From Phytophthora quininea (lineage: Eukaryota; Oomycota; Peronosporomycetes; Peronosporales; Peronosporaceae), in the NCBI GenBank assembly GCA_011947345.1, contig JAAVTG010000278.1, forward strand, positions 1-39,981: DNA of 39,981 bases, written 5' to 3'. Made by a program: the position numbers and the translations under genes. Under the pieces are notes generated by a model. The model was not told the DNA's origin and did no database searches. It was given only the letters and a program-made list of their open reading frames with translations. Below, one piece after another: positions 11,248-24,407 of this stretch. Every line of letters starts with the position of its first letter. The first letter of the stretch is position 1.

Positions 11248-11621
11248 CTTTGCCAACGCTAACTCGATCTTTGCCGGCGTCCGAGTCCACGTTGCCGACT
11301 TCACGCGGGACCACGGCTTCACATGTACACAAGTCCATACGGCCACACCTTCACATGGCCACAGCTCGCGCGCTGGTTTGATTGGGGTGGCGCCGACGCG
11401 CGCGTTGCACTTGCCTCAACGCGTAGATGCGTTTTGTGCCCTCAAACGTTCAAAGCGGACACGTAGAGCCTTCAGGACGGGCGGCTGAAGTTGGCGCTTC
11501 GAAGCCCGCGCGGACCTCTGCCAGCGCACTGATAGTCTTGGCCAAGCACCGCTACGGGTCTAAAGACCACTGTTTGGCCATTTGGTCAGCCATGGGGCCG
11601 CGTGGACCAGCATAGACCTCT

Positions 11622-11739
11622 GTAGACGGCCATCTTAGGATGAGAACACTGTATCCCGTTCGCTCTGCGAAGTTAAGCATCCTCAAGCTCGGGTAGTACT
11701 CAGGTGGGTGACCACTGGGGAAGTCCGGGTGCTGTCTAC
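11622..11739 (+). rRNA. 5S rRNA copy 24 (C29T)
   Basis: 118 nt; the first copy with T at gene position 29 (ACACTGTA instead of ACACCGTA). In my folding nt 29 pairs with G48 in helix III, so the change gives a G-U wobble and keeps the helix. Confidence 0.95.
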
Positions 11740-12113
11740 CTTTGCCAACGCTAACTCGATCTTTGCCGGCGTCCGAGTCCACGTTGCCGACTTCACGCGG
11801 GACCACGGCTTCACATGTACACAAGTCCATACGGCCACACCTTCACATGGCCACAGCTCGCGCGCTGGTTTGATTGGGGTGGCGCCGACGCGCGCGTTGC
11901 ACTTGCCTCAACGCGTAGATGCGTTTTGTGCCCTCAAACGTTCAAAGCGGACACGTAGAGCCTTCAGGACGGGCGGCTGAAGTTGGCGCTTCGAAGCCCG
12001 CGCGGACCTCTGCCAGCGCACTGATAGTCTTGGCCAAGCACCGCTACGGGTCTAAAGACCACTGTTTGGCCATTTGGTCAGCCATGGGGCCGCGTGGACC
12101 AGCATAGACCTCT

Positions 12114-12231
12114 GTAGACGGCCATCTTAGGATGAGAACACCGTATCCCGTTCGCTCTGCGAAGTTAAGCATCCTCAAGCTCGGGTAGTACTCAGGTGGG
12201 TGACCACTGGGGAAGTCCGGGTGCTGTCTAC
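12114..12231 (+). rRNA. 5S rRNA copy 25
   Basis: Consensus (C29). TTTT directly after the gene at 12233-12236. Confidence 0.95.
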
Positions 12232-12606
12232 CTTTTGCCAACGCTAACTCGATCTTTGCCGGCGTCCGAGTCCACGTTGCCGACTTCACGCGGGACCACG
12301 GCTTCACATGTACACAAGTCCATACGGCCACACCTTCACATGGCCACAGCTCGCGCGCTGGTTTGATTGGGGTGGCGCCGACGCGCGCGTTGCACTTGCC
12401 TCAACGCGTAGATGCGTTTTGTGCCCTCAAACGTTCAAAGCGGACACGTAGAGCCTTCAGGACGGGCGGCTGAAGTTGGCGCTTCGAAGCCCGCGCGGAC
12501 CTCTGCCAGCGCACTGATAGTCTTGGCCAAGCACCGCTACGGGTCTAAAGACCACTGTTTGGCCATTTGGTCAGCCATGGGGCCGCGTGGACCAGCATAG
12601 ACCTCT

Positions 12607-12724
12607 GTAGACGGCCATCTTAGGATGAGAACACCGTATCCCGTTCGCTCTGCGAAGTTAAGCATCCTCAAGCTCGGGTAGTACTCAGGTGGGTGACCAC
12701 TGGGGAAGTCCGGGTGCTGTCTAC
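12607..12724 (+). rRNA. 5S rRNA copy 26
   Basis: Consensus 118 nt. Confidence 0.95.
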
Positions 12725-13098
12725 CTTTGCCAACGCTAACTCGATCTTTGCCGGCGTCCGAGTCCACGTTGCCGACTTCACGCGGGACCACGGCTTCACA
12801 TGTACACAAGTCCATACGGCCACACCTTCACATGGCCACAGCTCGCGCGCTGGTTTGATTGGGGTGGCGCCGACGCGCGCGTTGCACTTGCCTCAACGCG
12901 TAGATGCGTTTTGTGCCCTCAAACGTTCAAAGCGGACACGTAGAGCCTTCAGGACGGGCGGCTGAAGTTGGCGCTTCGAAGCCCGCGCGGACCTCTGCCA
13001 GCGCACTGATAGTCTTGGCCAAGCACCGCTACGGGTCTAAAGACCACTGTTTGGCCATTTGGTCAGCCATGGGGCCGCGTGGACCAGCATAGACCTCT

Positions 13099-13216
13099 GT
13101 AGACGGCCATCTTAGGATGAGAACACTGTATCCCGTTCGCTCTGCGAAGTTAAGCATCCTCAAGCTCGGGTAGTACTCAGGTGGGTGACCACTGGGGAAG
13201 TCCGGGTGCTGTCTAC
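13099..13216 (+). rRNA. 5S rRNA copy 27 (C29T)
   Basis: T29 variant; first of three consecutive T29 copies. Confidence 0.95.
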
Positions 13217-13590
13217 CTTTGCCAACGCTAACTCGATCTTTGCCGGCGTCCGAGTCCACGTTGCCGACTTCACGCGGGACCACGGCTTCACATGTACACA
13301 AGTCCATACGGCCACACCTTCACATGGCCACAGCTCGCGCGCTGGTTTGATTGGGGTGGCGCCGACGCGCGCGTTGCACTTGCCTCAACGCGTAGATGCG
13401 TTTTGTGCCCTCAAACGTTCAAAGCGGACACGTAGAGCCTTCAGGACGGGCGGCTGAAGTTGGCGCTTCGAAGCCCGCGCGGACCTCTGCCAGCGCACTG
13501 ATAGTCTTGGCCAAGCACCGCTACGGGTCTAAAGACCACTGTTTGGCCATTTGGTCAGCCATGGGGCCGCGTGGACCAGCATAGACCTCT

Positions 13591-13708
13591 GTAGACGGCC
13601 ATCTTAGGATGAGAACACTGTATCCCGTTCGCTCTGCGAAGTTAAGCATCCTCAAGCTCGGGTAGTACTCAGGTGGGTGACCACTGGGGAAGTCCGGGTG
13701 CTGTCTAC
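13591..13708 (+). rRNA. 5S rRNA copy 28 (C29T)
   Basis: T29 variant, otherwise consensus. Confidence 0.95.
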
Positions 13709-14082
13709 CTTTGCCAACGCTAACTCGATCTTTGCCGGCGTCCGAGTCCACGTTGCCGACTTCACGCGGGACCACGGCTTCACATGTACACAAGTCCATA
13801 CGGCCACACCTTCACATGGCCACAGCTCGCGCGCTGGTTTGATTGGGGTGGCGCCGACGCGCGCGTTGCACTTGCCTCAACGCGTAGATGCGTTTTGTGC
13901 CCTCAAACGTTCAAAGCGGACACGTAGAGCCTTCAGGACGGGCGGCTGAAGTTGGCGCTTCGAAGCCCGCGCGGACCTCTGCCAGCGCACTGATAGTCTT
14001 GGCCAAGCACCGCTACGGGTCTAAAGACCACTGTTTGGCCATTTGGTCAGCCATGGGGCCGCGTGGACCAGCATAGACCTCT

Positions 14083-14200
14083 GTAGACGGCCATCTTAGG
14101 ATGAGAACACTGTATCCCGTTCGCTCTGCGAAGTTAAGCATCCTCAAGCTCGGGTAGTACTCAGGTGGGTGACCACTGGGGAAGTCCGGGTGCTGTCTAC
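14083..14200 (+). rRNA. 5S rRNA copy 29 (C29T)
   Basis: T29 variant, last of the first run of three. Confidence 0.95.
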
Positions 14201-14574
14201 CTTTGCCAACGCTAACTCGATCTTTGCCGGCGTCCGAGTCCACGTTGCCGACTTCACGCGGGACCACGGCTTCACATGTACACAAGTCCATACGGCCACA
14301 CCTTCACATGGCCACAGCTCGCGCGCTGGTTTGATTGGGGTGGCGCCGACGCGCGCGTTGCACTTGCCTCAACGCGTAGATGCGTTTTGTGCCCTCAAAC
14401 GTTCAAAGCGGACACGTAGAGCCTTCAGGACGGGCGGCTGAAGTTGGCGCTTCGAAGCCCGCGCGGACCTCTGCCAGCGCACTGATAGTCTTGGCCAAGC
14501 ACCGCTACGGGTCTAAAGACCACTGTTTGGCCATTTGGTCAGCCATGGGGCCGCGTGGACCAGCATAGACCTCT

Positions 14575-14692
14575 GTAGACGGCCATCTTAGGATGAGAAC
14601 ACCGTATCCCGTTCGCTCTGCGAAGTTAAGCATCCTCAAGCTCGGGTAGTACTCAGGTGGGTGACCACTGGGGAAGTCCGGGTGCTGTCTAC
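14575..14692 (+). rRNA. 5S rRNA copy 30
   Basis: Consensus C29. Confidence 0.95.
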
Positions 14693-15066
14693 CTTTGCCA
14701 ACGCTAACTCGATCTTTGCCGGCGTCCGAGTCCACGTTGCCGACTTCACGCGGGACCACGGCTTCACATGTACACAAGTCCATACGGCCACACCTTCACA
14801 TGGCCACAGCTCGCGCGCTGGTTTGATTGGGGTGGCGCCGACGCGCGCGTTGCACTTGCCTCAACGCGTAGATGCGTTTTGTGCCCTCAAACGTTCAAAG
14901 CGGACACGTAGAGCCTTCAGGACGGGCGGCTGAAGTTGGCGCTTCGAAGCCCGCGCGGACCTCTGCCAGCGCACTGATAGTCTTGGCCAAGCACCGCTAC
15001 GGGTCTAAAGACCACTGTTTGGCCATTTGGTCAGCCATGGGGCCGCGTGGACCAGCATAGACCTCT

Positions 15067-15184
15067 GTAGACGGCCATCTTAGGATGAGAACACCGTATC
15101 CCGTTCGCTCTGCGAAGTTAAGCATCCTCAAGCTCGGGTAGTACTCAGGTGGGTGACCACTGGGGAAGTCCGGGTGCTGTCTAC
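15067..15184 (+). rRNA. 5S rRNA copy 31
   Basis: Consensus C29. Confidence 0.95.
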
Positions 15185-15558
15185 CTTTGCCAACGCTAAC
15201 TCGATCTTTGCCGGCGTCCGAGTCCACGTTGCCGACTTCACGCGGGACCACGGCTTCACATGTACACAAGTCCATACGGCCACACCTTCACATGGCCACA
15301 GCTCGCGCGCTGGTTTGATTGGGGTGGCGCCGACGCGCGCGTTGCACTTGCCTCAACGCGTAGATGCGTTTTGTGCCCTCAAACGTTCAAAGCGGACACG
15401 TAGAGCCTTCAGGACGGGCGGCTGAAGTTGGCGCTTCGAAGCCCGCGCGGACCTCTGCCAGCGCACTGATAGTCTTGGCCAAGCACCGCTACGGGTCTAA
15501 AGACCACTGTTTGGCCATTTGGTCAGCCATGGGGCCGCGTGGACCAGCATAGACCTCT

Positions 15559-15676
15559 GTAGACGGCCATCTTAGGATGAGAACACCGTATCCCGTTCGC
15601 TCTGCGAAGTTAAGCATCCTCAAGCTCGGGTAGTACTCAGGTGGGTGACCACTGGGGAAGTCCGGGTGCTGTCTAC
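15559..15676 (+). rRNA. 5S rRNA copy 32
   Basis: Consensus C29. Confidence 0.95.
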
Positions 15677-16050
15677 CTTTGCCAACGCTAACTCGATCTT
15701 TGCCGGCGTCCGAGTCCACGTTGCCGACTTCACGCGGGACCACGGCTTCACATGTACACAAGTCCATACGGCCACACCTTCACATGGCCACAGCTCGCGC
15801 GCTGGTTTGATTGGGGTGGCGCCGACGCGCGCGTTGCACTTGCCTCAACGCGTAGATGCGTTTTGTGCCCTCAAACGTTCAAAGCGGACACGTAGAGCCT
15901 TCAGGACGGGCGGCTGAAGTTGGCGCTTCGAAGCCCGCGCGGACCTCTGCCAGCGCACTGATAGTCTTGGCCAAGCACCGCTACGGGTCTAAAGACCACT
16001 GTTTGGCCATTTGGTCAGCCATGGGGCCGCGTGGACCAGCATAGACCTCT

Positions 16051-16168
16051 GTAGACGGCCATCTTAGGATGAGAACACTGTATCCCGTTCGCTCTGCGAA
16101 GTTAAGCATCCTCAAGCTCGGGTAGTACTCAGGTGGGTGACCACTGGGGAAGTCCGGGTGCTGTCTAC
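16051..16168 (+). rRNA. 5S rRNA copy 33 (C29T)
   Basis: Isolated T29 copy between C29 neighbours. Confidence 0.95.
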
Positions 16169-16542
16169 CTTTGCCAACGCTAACTCGATCTTTGCCGGCG
16201 TCCGAGTCCACGTTGCCGACTTCACGCGGGACCACGGCTTCACATGTACACAAGTCCATACGGCCACACCTTCACATGGCCACAGCTCGCGCGCTGGTTT
16301 GATTGGGGTGGCGCCGACGCGCGCGTTGCACTTGCCTCAACGCGTAGATGCGTTTTGTGCCCTCAAACGTTCAAAGCGGACACGTAGAGCCTTCAGGACG
16401 GGCGGCTGAAGTTGGCGCTTCGAAGCCCGCGCGGACCTCTGCCAGCGCACTGATAGTCTTGGCCAAGCACCGCTACGGGTCTAAAGACCACTGTTTGGCC
16501 ATTTGGTCAGCCATGGGGCCGCGTGGACCAGCATAGACCTCT

Positions 16543-16660
16543 GTAGACGGCCATCTTAGGATGAGAACACCGTATCCCGTTCGCTCTGCGAAGTTAAGCA
16601 TCCTCAAGCTCGGGTAGTACTCAGGTGGGTGACCACTGGGGAAGTCCGGGTGCTGTCTAC
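16543..16660 (+). rRNA. 5S rRNA copy 34
   Basis: Consensus C29. Confidence 0.95.
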
Positions 16661-17034
16661 CTTTGCCAACGCTAACTCGATCTTTGCCGGCGTCCGAGTC
16701 CACGTTGCCGACTTCACGCGGGACCACGGCTTCACATGTACACAAGTCCATACGGCCACACCTTCACATGGCCACAGCTCGCGCGCTGGTTTGATTGGGG
16801 TGGCGCCGACGCGCGCGTTGCACTTGCCTCAACGCGTAGATGCGTTTTGTGCCCTCAAACGTTCAAAGCGGACACGTAGAGCCTTCAGGACGGGCGGCTG
16901 AAGTTGGCGCTTCGAAGCCCGCGCGGACCTCTGCCAGCGCACTGATAGTCTTGGCCAAGCACCGCTACGGGTCTAAAGACCACTGTTTGGCCATTTGGTC
17001 AGCCATGGGGCCGCGTGGACCAGCATAGACCTCT

Positions 17035-17152
17035 GTAGACGGCCATCTTAGGATGAGAACACCGTATCCCGTTCGCTCTGCGAAGTTAAGCATCCTCAAG
17101 CTCGGGTAGTACTCAGGTGGGTGACCACTGGGGAAGTCCGGGTGCTGTCTAC
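17035..17152 (+). rRNA. 5S rRNA copy 35
   Basis: Consensus C29. Confidence 0.95.
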
Positions 17153-17526
17153 CTTTGCCAACGCTAACTCGATCTTTGCCGGCGTCCGAGTCCACGTTGC
17201 CGACTTCACGCGGGACCACGGCTTCACATGTACACAAGTCCATACGGCCACACCTTCACATGGCCACAGCTCGCGCGCTGGTTTGATTGGGGTGGCGCCG
17301 ACGCGCGCGTTGCACTTGCCTCAACGCGTAGATGCGTTTTGTGCCCTCAAACGTTCAAAGCGGACACGTAGAGCCTTCAGGACGGGCGGCTGAAGTTGGC
17401 GCTTCGAAGCCCGCGCGGACCTCTGCCAGCGCACTGATAGTCTTGGCCAAGCACCGCTACGGGTCTAAAGACCACTGTTTGGCCATTTGGTCAGCCATGG
17501 GGCCGCGTGGACCAGCATAGACCTCT

Positions 17527-17644
17527 GTAGACGGCCATCTTAGGATGAGAACACTGTATCCCGTTCGCTCTGCGAAGTTAAGCATCCTCAAGCTCGGGTA
17601 GTACTCAGGTGGGTGACCACTGGGGAAGTCCGGGTGCTGTCTAC
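17527..17644 (+). rRNA. 5S rRNA copy 36 (C29T)
   Basis: Isolated T29 copy just before a T4-terminated copy, as with copies 24 and 25. Confidence 0.95.
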
Positions 17645-18018
17645 CTTTGCCAACGCTAACTCGATCTTTGCCGGCGTCCGAGTCCACGTTGCCGACTTCA
17701 CGCGGGACCACGGCTTCACATGTACACAAGTCCATACGGCCACACCTTCACATGGCCACAGCTCGCGCGCTGGTTTGATTGGGGTGGCGCCGACGCGCGC
17801 GTTGCACTTGCCTCAACGCGTAGATGCGTTTTGTGCCCTCAAACGTTCAAAGCGGACACGTAGAGCCTTCAGGACGGGCGGCTGAAGTTGGCGCTTCGAA
17901 GCCCGCGCGGACCTCTGCCAGCGCACTGATAGTCTTGGCCAAGCACCGCTACGGGTCTAAAGACCACTGTTTGGCCATTTGGTCAGCCATGGGGCCGCGT
18001 GGACCAGCATAGACCTCT

Positions 18019-18136
18019 GTAGACGGCCATCTTAGGATGAGAACACCGTATCCCGTTCGCTCTGCGAAGTTAAGCATCCTCAAGCTCGGGTAGTACTCAG
18101 GTGGGTGACCACTGGGGAAGTCCGGGTGCTGTCTAC
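18019..18136 (+). rRNA. 5S rRNA copy 37
   Basis: Consensus C29. TTTT directly after the gene at 18138-18141. Confidence 0.95.
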
Positions 18137-18511
18137 CTTTTGCCAACGCTAACTCGATCTTTGCCGGCGTCCGAGTCCACGTTGCCGACTTCACGCGGGA
18201 CCACGGCTTCACATGTACACAAGTCCATACGGCCACACCTTCACATGGCCACAGCTCGCGCGCTGGTTTGATTGGGGTGGCGCCGACGCGCGCGTTGCAC
18301 TTGCCTCAACGCGTAGATGCGTTTTGTGCCCTCAAACGTTCAAAGCGGACACGTAGAGCCTTCAGGACGGGCGGCTGAAGTTGGCGCTTCGAAGCCCGCG
18401 CGGACCTCTGCCAGCGCACTGATAGTCTTGGCCAAGCACCGCTACGGGTCTAAAGACCACTGTTTGGCCATTTGGTCAGCCATGGGGCCGCGTGGACCAG
18501 CATAGACCTCT

Positions 18512-18629
18512 GTAGACGGCCATCTTAGGATGAGAACACCGTATCCCGTTCGCTCTGCGAAGTTAAGCATCCTCAAGCTCGGGTAGTACTCAGGTGGGTG
18601 ACCACTGGGGAAGTCCGGGTGCTGTCTAC
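18512..18629 (+). rRNA. 5S rRNA copy 38
   Basis: Consensus C29. Confidence 0.95.
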
Positions 18630-19003
18630 CTTTGCCAACGCTAACTCGATCTTTGCCGGCGTCCGAGTCCACGTTGCCGACTTCACGCGGGACCACGGCT
18701 TCACATGTACACAAGTCCATACGGCCACACCTTCACATGGCCACAGCTCGCGCGCTGGTTTGATTGGGGTGGCGCCGACGCGCGCGTTGCACTTGCCTCA
18801 ACGCGTAGATGCGTTTTGTGCCCTCAAACGTTCAAAGCGGACACGTAGAGCCTTCAGGACGGGCGGCTGAAGTTGGCGCTTCGAAGCCCGCGCGGACCTC
18901 TGCCAGCGCACTGATAGTCTTGGCCAAGCACCGCTACGGGTCTAAAGACCACTGTTTGGCCATTTGGTCAGCCATGGGGCCGCGTGGACCAGCATAGACC
19001 TCT

Positions 19004-19121
19004 GTAGACGGCCATCTTAGGATGAGAACACCGTATCCCGTTCGCTCTGCGAAGTTAAGCATCCTCAAGCTCGGGTAGTACTCAGGTGGGTGACCACTGG
19101 GGAAGTCCGGGTGCTGTCTAC
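19004..19121 (+). rRNA. 5S rRNA copy 39
   Basis: Consensus C29. Confidence 0.95.
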
Positions 19122-19495
19122 CTTTGCCAACGCTAACTCGATCTTTGCCGGCGTCCGAGTCCACGTTGCCGACTTCACGCGGGACCACGGCTTCACATGT
19201 ACACAAGTCCATACGGCCACACCTTCACATGGCCACAGCTCGCGCGCTGGTTTGATTGGGGTGGCGCCGACGCGCGCGTTGCACTTGCCTCAACGCGTAG
19301 ATGCGTTTTGTGCCCTCAAACGTTCAAAGCGGACACGTAGAGCCTTCAGGACGGGCGGCTGAAGTTGGCGCTTCGAAGCCCGCGCGGACCTCTGCCAGCG
19401 CACTGATAGTCTTGGCCAAGCACCGCTACGGGTCTAAAGACCACTGTTTGGCCATTTGGTCAGCCATGGGGCCGCGTGGACCAGCATAGACCTCT

Positions 19496-19613
19496 GTAGA
19501 CGGCCATCTTAGGATGAGAACACCGTATCCCGTTCGCTCTGCGAAGTTAAGCATCCTCAAGCTCGGGTAGTACTCAGGTGGGTGACCACTGGGGAAGTCC
19601 GGGTGCTGTCTAC
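19496..19613 (+). rRNA. 5S rRNA copy 40
   Basis: Consensus C29; the following spacer is 2 bp short (CG loss). Confidence 0.95.
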
Positions 19614-19985
19614 CTTTGCCAACGCTAACTCGATCTTTGCCGGCGTCCGAGTCCACGTTGCCGACTTCACGCGGGACCACGGCTTCACATGTACACAAGT
19701 CCATACGGCCACACCTTCACATGGCCACAGCTCGCGCGCTGGTTTGATTGGGGTGGCGCCGACGCGCGTTGCACTTGCCTCAACGCGTAGATGCGTTTTG
19801 TGCCCTCAAACGTTCAAAGCGGACACGTAGAGCCTTCAGGACGGGCGGCTGAAGTTGGCGCTTCGAAGCCCGCGCGGACCTCTGCCAGCGCACTGATAGT
19901 CTTGGCCAAGCACCGCTACGGGTCTAAAGACCACTGTTTGGCCATTTGGTCAGCCATGGGGCCGCGTGGACCAGCATAGACCTCT

Positions 19986-20103
19986 GTAGACGGCCATCTT
20001 AGGATGAGAACACCGTATCCCGTTCGCTCTGCGAAGTTAAGCATCCTCAAGCTCGGGTAGTACTCAGGTGGGTGACCACTGGGGAAGTCCGGGTGCTGTC
20101 TAC
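19986..20103 (+). rRNA. 5S rRNA copy 41
   Basis: Consensus C29. Confidence 0.95.
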
Positions 20104-20477
20104 CTTTGCCAACGCTAACTCGATCTTTGCCGGCGTCCGAGTCCACGTTGCCGACTTCACGCGGGACCACGGCTTCACATGTACACAAGTCCATACGGCC
20201 ACACCTTCACATGGCCACAGCTCGCGCGCTGGTTTGATTGGGGTGGCGCCGACGCGCGCGTTGCACTTGCCTCAACGCGTAGATGCGTTTTGTGCCCTCA
20301 AACGTTCAAAGCGGACACGTAGAGCCTTCAGGACGGGCGGCTGAAGTTGGCGCTTCGAAGCCCGCGCGGACCTCTGCCAGCGCACTGATAGTCTTGGCCA
20401 AGCACCGCTACGGGTCTAAAGACCACTGTTTGGCCATTTGGTCAGCCATGGGGCCGCGTGGACCAGCATAGACCTCT

Positions 20478-20595
20478 GTAGACGGCCATCTTAGGATGAG
20501 AACACCGTATCCCGTTCGCTCTGCGAAGTTAAGCATCCTCAAGCTCGGGTAGTACTCAGGTGGGTGACCACTGGGGAAGTCCGGGTGCTGTCTAC
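20478..20595 (+). rRNA. 5S rRNA copy 42
   Basis: Consensus C29. Confidence 0.95.
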
Positions 20596-20969
20596 CTTTG
20601 CCAACGCTAACTCGATCTTTGCCGGCGTCCGAGTCCACGTTGCCGACTTCACGCGGGACCACGGCTTCACATGTACACAAGTCCATACGGCCACACCTTC
20701 ACATGGCCACAGCTCGCGCGCTGGTTTGATTGGGGTGGCGCCGACGCGCGCGTTGCACTTGCCTCAACGCGTAGATGCGTTTTGTGCCCTCAAACGTTCA
20801 AAGCGGACACGTAGAGCCTTCAGGACGGGCGGCTGAAGTTGGCGCTTCGAAGCCCGCGCGGACCTCTGCCAGCGCACTGATAGTCTTGGCCAAGCACCGC
20901 TACGGGTCTAAAGACCACTGTTTGGCCATTTGGTCAGCCATGGGGCCGCGTGGACCAGCATAGACCTCT

Positions 20970-21087
20970 GTAGACGGCCATCTTAGGATGAGAACACCGT
21001 ATCCCGTTCGCTCTGCGAAGTTAAGCATCCTCAAGCTCGGGTAGTACTCAGGTGGGTGACCACTGGGGAAGTCCGGGTGCTGTCTAC
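20970..21087 (+). rRNA. 5S rRNA copy 43
   Basis: Consensus C29. Confidence 0.95.
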
Positions 21088-21461
21088 CTTTGCCAACGCT
21101 AACTCGATCTTTGCCGGCGTCCGAGTCCACGTTGCCGACTTCACGCGGGACCACGGCTTCACATGTACACAAGTCCATACGGCCACACCTTCACATGGCC
21201 ACAGCTCGCGCGCTGGTTTGATTGGGGTGGCGCCGACGCGCGCGTTGCACTTGCCTCAACGCGTAGATGCGTTTTGTGCCCTCAAACGTTCAAAGCGGAC
21301 ACGTAGAGCCTTCAGGACGGGCGGCTGAAGTTGGCGCTTCGAAGCCCGCGCGGACCTCTGCCAGCGCACTGATAGTCTTGGCCAAGCACCGCTACGGGTC
21401 TAAAGACCACTGTTTGGCCATTTGGTCAGCCATGGGGCCGCGTGGACCAGCATAGACCTCT

Positions 21462-21579
21462 GTAGACGGCCATCTTAGGATGAGAACACCGTATCCCGTT
21501 CGCTCTGCGAAGTTAAGCATCCTCAAGCTCGGGTAGTACTCAGGTGGGTGACCACTGGGGAAGTCCGGGTGCTGTCTAC
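21462..21579 (+). rRNA. 5S rRNA copy 44
   Basis: Consensus C29. Confidence 0.95.
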
Positions 21580-21953
21580 CTTTGCCAACGCTAACTCGAT
21601 CTTTGCCGGCGTCCGAGTCCACGTTGCCGACTTCACGCGGGACCACGGCTTCACATGTACACAAGTCCATACGGCCACACCTTCACATGGCCACAGCTCG
21701 CGCGCTGGTTTGATTGGGGTGGCGCCGACGCGCGCGTTGCACTTGCCTCAACGCGTAGATGCGTTTTGTGCCCTCAAACGTTCAAAGCGGACACGTAGAG
21801 CCTTCAGGACGGGCGGCTGAAGTTGGCGCTTCGAAGCCCGCGCGGACCTCTGCCAGCGCACTGATAGTCTTGGCCAAGCACCGCTACGGGTCTAAAGACC
21901 ACTGTTTGGCCATTTGGTCAGCCATGGGGCCGCGTGGACCAGCATAGACCTCT

Positions 21954-22071
21954 GTAGACGGCCATCTTAGGATGAGAACACTGTATCCCGTTCGCTCTGC
22001 GAAGTTAAGCATCCTCAAGCTCGGGTAGTACTCAGGTGGGTGACCACTGGGGAAGTCCGGGTGCTGTCTAC
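21954..22071 (+). rRNA. 5S rRNA copy 45 (C29T)
   Basis: First of six consecutive T29 copies (45-50). Confidence 0.95.
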
Positions 22072-22445
22072 CTTTGCCAACGCTAACTCGATCTTTGCCG
22101 GCGTCCGAGTCCACGTTGCCGACTTCACGCGGGACCACGGCTTCACATGTACACAAGTCCATACGGCCACACCTTCACATGGCCACAGCTCGCGCGCTGG
22201 TTTGATTGGGGTGGCGCCGACGCGCGCGTTGCACTTGCCTCAACGCGTAGATGCGTTTTGTGCCCTCAAACGTTCAAAGCGGACACGTAGAGCCTTCAGG
22301 ACGGGCGGCTGAAGTTGGCGCTTCGAAGCCCGCGCGGACCTCTGCCAGCGCACTGATAGTCTTGGCCAAGCACCGCTACGGGTCTAAAGACCACTGTTTG
22401 GCCATTTGGTCAGCCATGGGGCCGCGTGGACCAGCATAGACCTCT

Positions 22446-22563
22446 GTAGACGGCCATCTTAGGATGAGAACACTGTATCCCGTTCGCTCTGCGAAGTTAA
22501 GCATCCTCAAGCTCGGGTAGTACTCAGGTGGGTGACCACTGGGGAAGTCCGGGTGCTGTCTAC
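22446..22563 (+). rRNA. 5S rRNA copy 46 (C29T)
   Basis: T29, otherwise consensus. Confidence 0.95.
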
Positions 22564-22937
22564 CTTTGCCAACGCTAACTCGATCTTTGCCGGCGTCCGA
22601 GTCCACGTTGCCGACTTCACGCGGGACCACGGCTTCACATGTACACAAGTCCATACGGCCACACCTTCACATGGCCACAGCTCGCGCGCTGGTTTGATTG
22701 GGGTGGCGCCGACGCGCGCGTTGCACTTGCCTCAACGCGTAGATGCGTTTTGTGCCCTCAAACGTTCAAAGCGGACACGTAGAGCCTTCAGGACGGGCGG
22801 CTGAAGTTGGCGCTTCGAAGCCCGCGCGGACCTCTGCCAGCGCACTGATAGTCTTGGCCAAGCACCGCTACGGGTCTAAAGACCACTGTTTGGCCATTTG
22901 GTCAGCCATGGGGCCGCGTGGACCAGCATAGACCTCT

Positions 22938-23055
22938 GTAGACGGCCATCTTAGGATGAGAACACTGTATCCCGTTCGCTCTGCGAAGTTAAGCATCCTC
23001 AAGCTCGGGTAGTACTCAGGTGGGTGACCACTGGGGAAGTCCGGGTGCTGTCTAC
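22938..23055 (+). rRNA. 5S rRNA copy 47 (C29T)
   Basis: T29. The spacer carries a GCCGACG to GCTGACG change shared with the spacers after copies 48 and 52. Confidence 0.95.
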
Positions 23056-23429
23056 CTTTGCCAACGCTAACTCGATCTTTGCCGGCGTCCGAGTCCACGT
23101 TGCCGACTTCACGCGGGACCACGGCTTCACATGTACACAAGTCCATACGGCCACACCTTCACATGGCCACAGCTCGCGCGCTGGTTTGATTGGGGTGGCG
23201 CTGACGCGCGCGTTGCACTTGCCTCAACGCGTAGATGCGTTTTGTGCCCTCAAACGTTCAAAGCGGACACGTAGAGCCTTCAGGACGGGCGGCTGAAGTT
23301 GGCGCTTCGAAGCCCGCGCGGACCTCTGCCAGCGCACTGATAGTCTTGGCCAAGCACCGCTACGGGTCTAAAGACCACTGTTTGGCCATTTGGTCAGCCA
23401 TGGGGCCGCGTGGACCAGCATAGACCTCT

Positions 23430-23547
23430 GTAGACGGCCATCTTAGGATGAGAACACTGTATCCCGTTCGCTCTGCGAAGTTAAGCATCCTCAAGCTCGG
23501 GTAGTACTCAGGTGGGTGACCACTGGGGAAGTCCGGGTGCTGTCTAC
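23430..23547 (+). rRNA. 5S rRNA copy 48 (C29T)
   Basis: T29, with the same spacer GCTGACG variant. The upstream block of the next gene lacks one C (CTTGGCAAGC). Confidence 0.95.
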
Positions 23548-23920
23548 CTTTGCCAACGCTAACTCGATCTTTGCCGGCGTCCGAGTCCACGTTGCCGACT
23601 TCACGCGGGACCACGGCTTCACATGTACACAAGTCCATACGGCCACACCTTCACATGGCCACAGCTCGCGCGCTGGTTTGATTGGGGTGGCGCTGACGCG
23701 CGCGTTGCACTTGCCTCAACGCGTAGATGCGTTTTGTGCCCTCAAACGTTCAAAGCGGACACGTAGAGCCTTCAGGACGGGCGGCTGAAGTTGGCGCTTC
23801 GAAGCCCGCGCGGACCTCTGCCAGCGCACTGATAGTCTTGGCAAGCACCGCTACGGGTCTAAAGACCACTGTTTGGCCATTTGGTCAGCCATGGGGCCGC
23901 GTGGACCAGCATAGACCTCT

Positions 23921-24038
23921 GTAGACGGCCATCTTAGGATGAGAACACTGTATCCCGTTCGCTCTGCGAAGTTAAGCATCCTCAAGCTCGGGTAGTACTC
24001 AGGTGGGTGACCACTGGGGAAGTCCGGGTGCTGTCTAC
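23921..24038 (+). rRNA. 5S rRNA copy 49 (C29T)
   Basis: T29. The following spacer has lost about 5 bp near 24291 (GCGCTTCCCGCGC), giving a 487-bp unit. Confidence 0.95.
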
Positions 24039-24407
24039 CTTTGCCAACGCTAACTCGATCTTTGCCGGCGTCCGAGTCCACGTTGCCGACTTCACGCGGG
24101 ACCACGGCTTCACATGTACACAAGTCCATACGGCCACACCTTCACATGGCCACAGCTCGCGCGCTGGTTTGATTGGGGTGGCGCCGACGCGCGCGTTGCA
24201 CTTGCCTCAACGCGTAGATGCGTTTTGTGCCCTCAAACGTTCAAAGCGGACACGTAGAGCCTTCAGGACGGGCGGCTGAAGTTGGCGCTTCCCGCGCGGA
24301 CCTCTGCCAGCGCACTGATAGTCTTGGCCAAGCACCGCTACGGGTCTAAAGACCACTGTTTGGCCATTTGGTCAGCCATGGGGCCGCGTGGACCAGCATA
24401 GACCTCT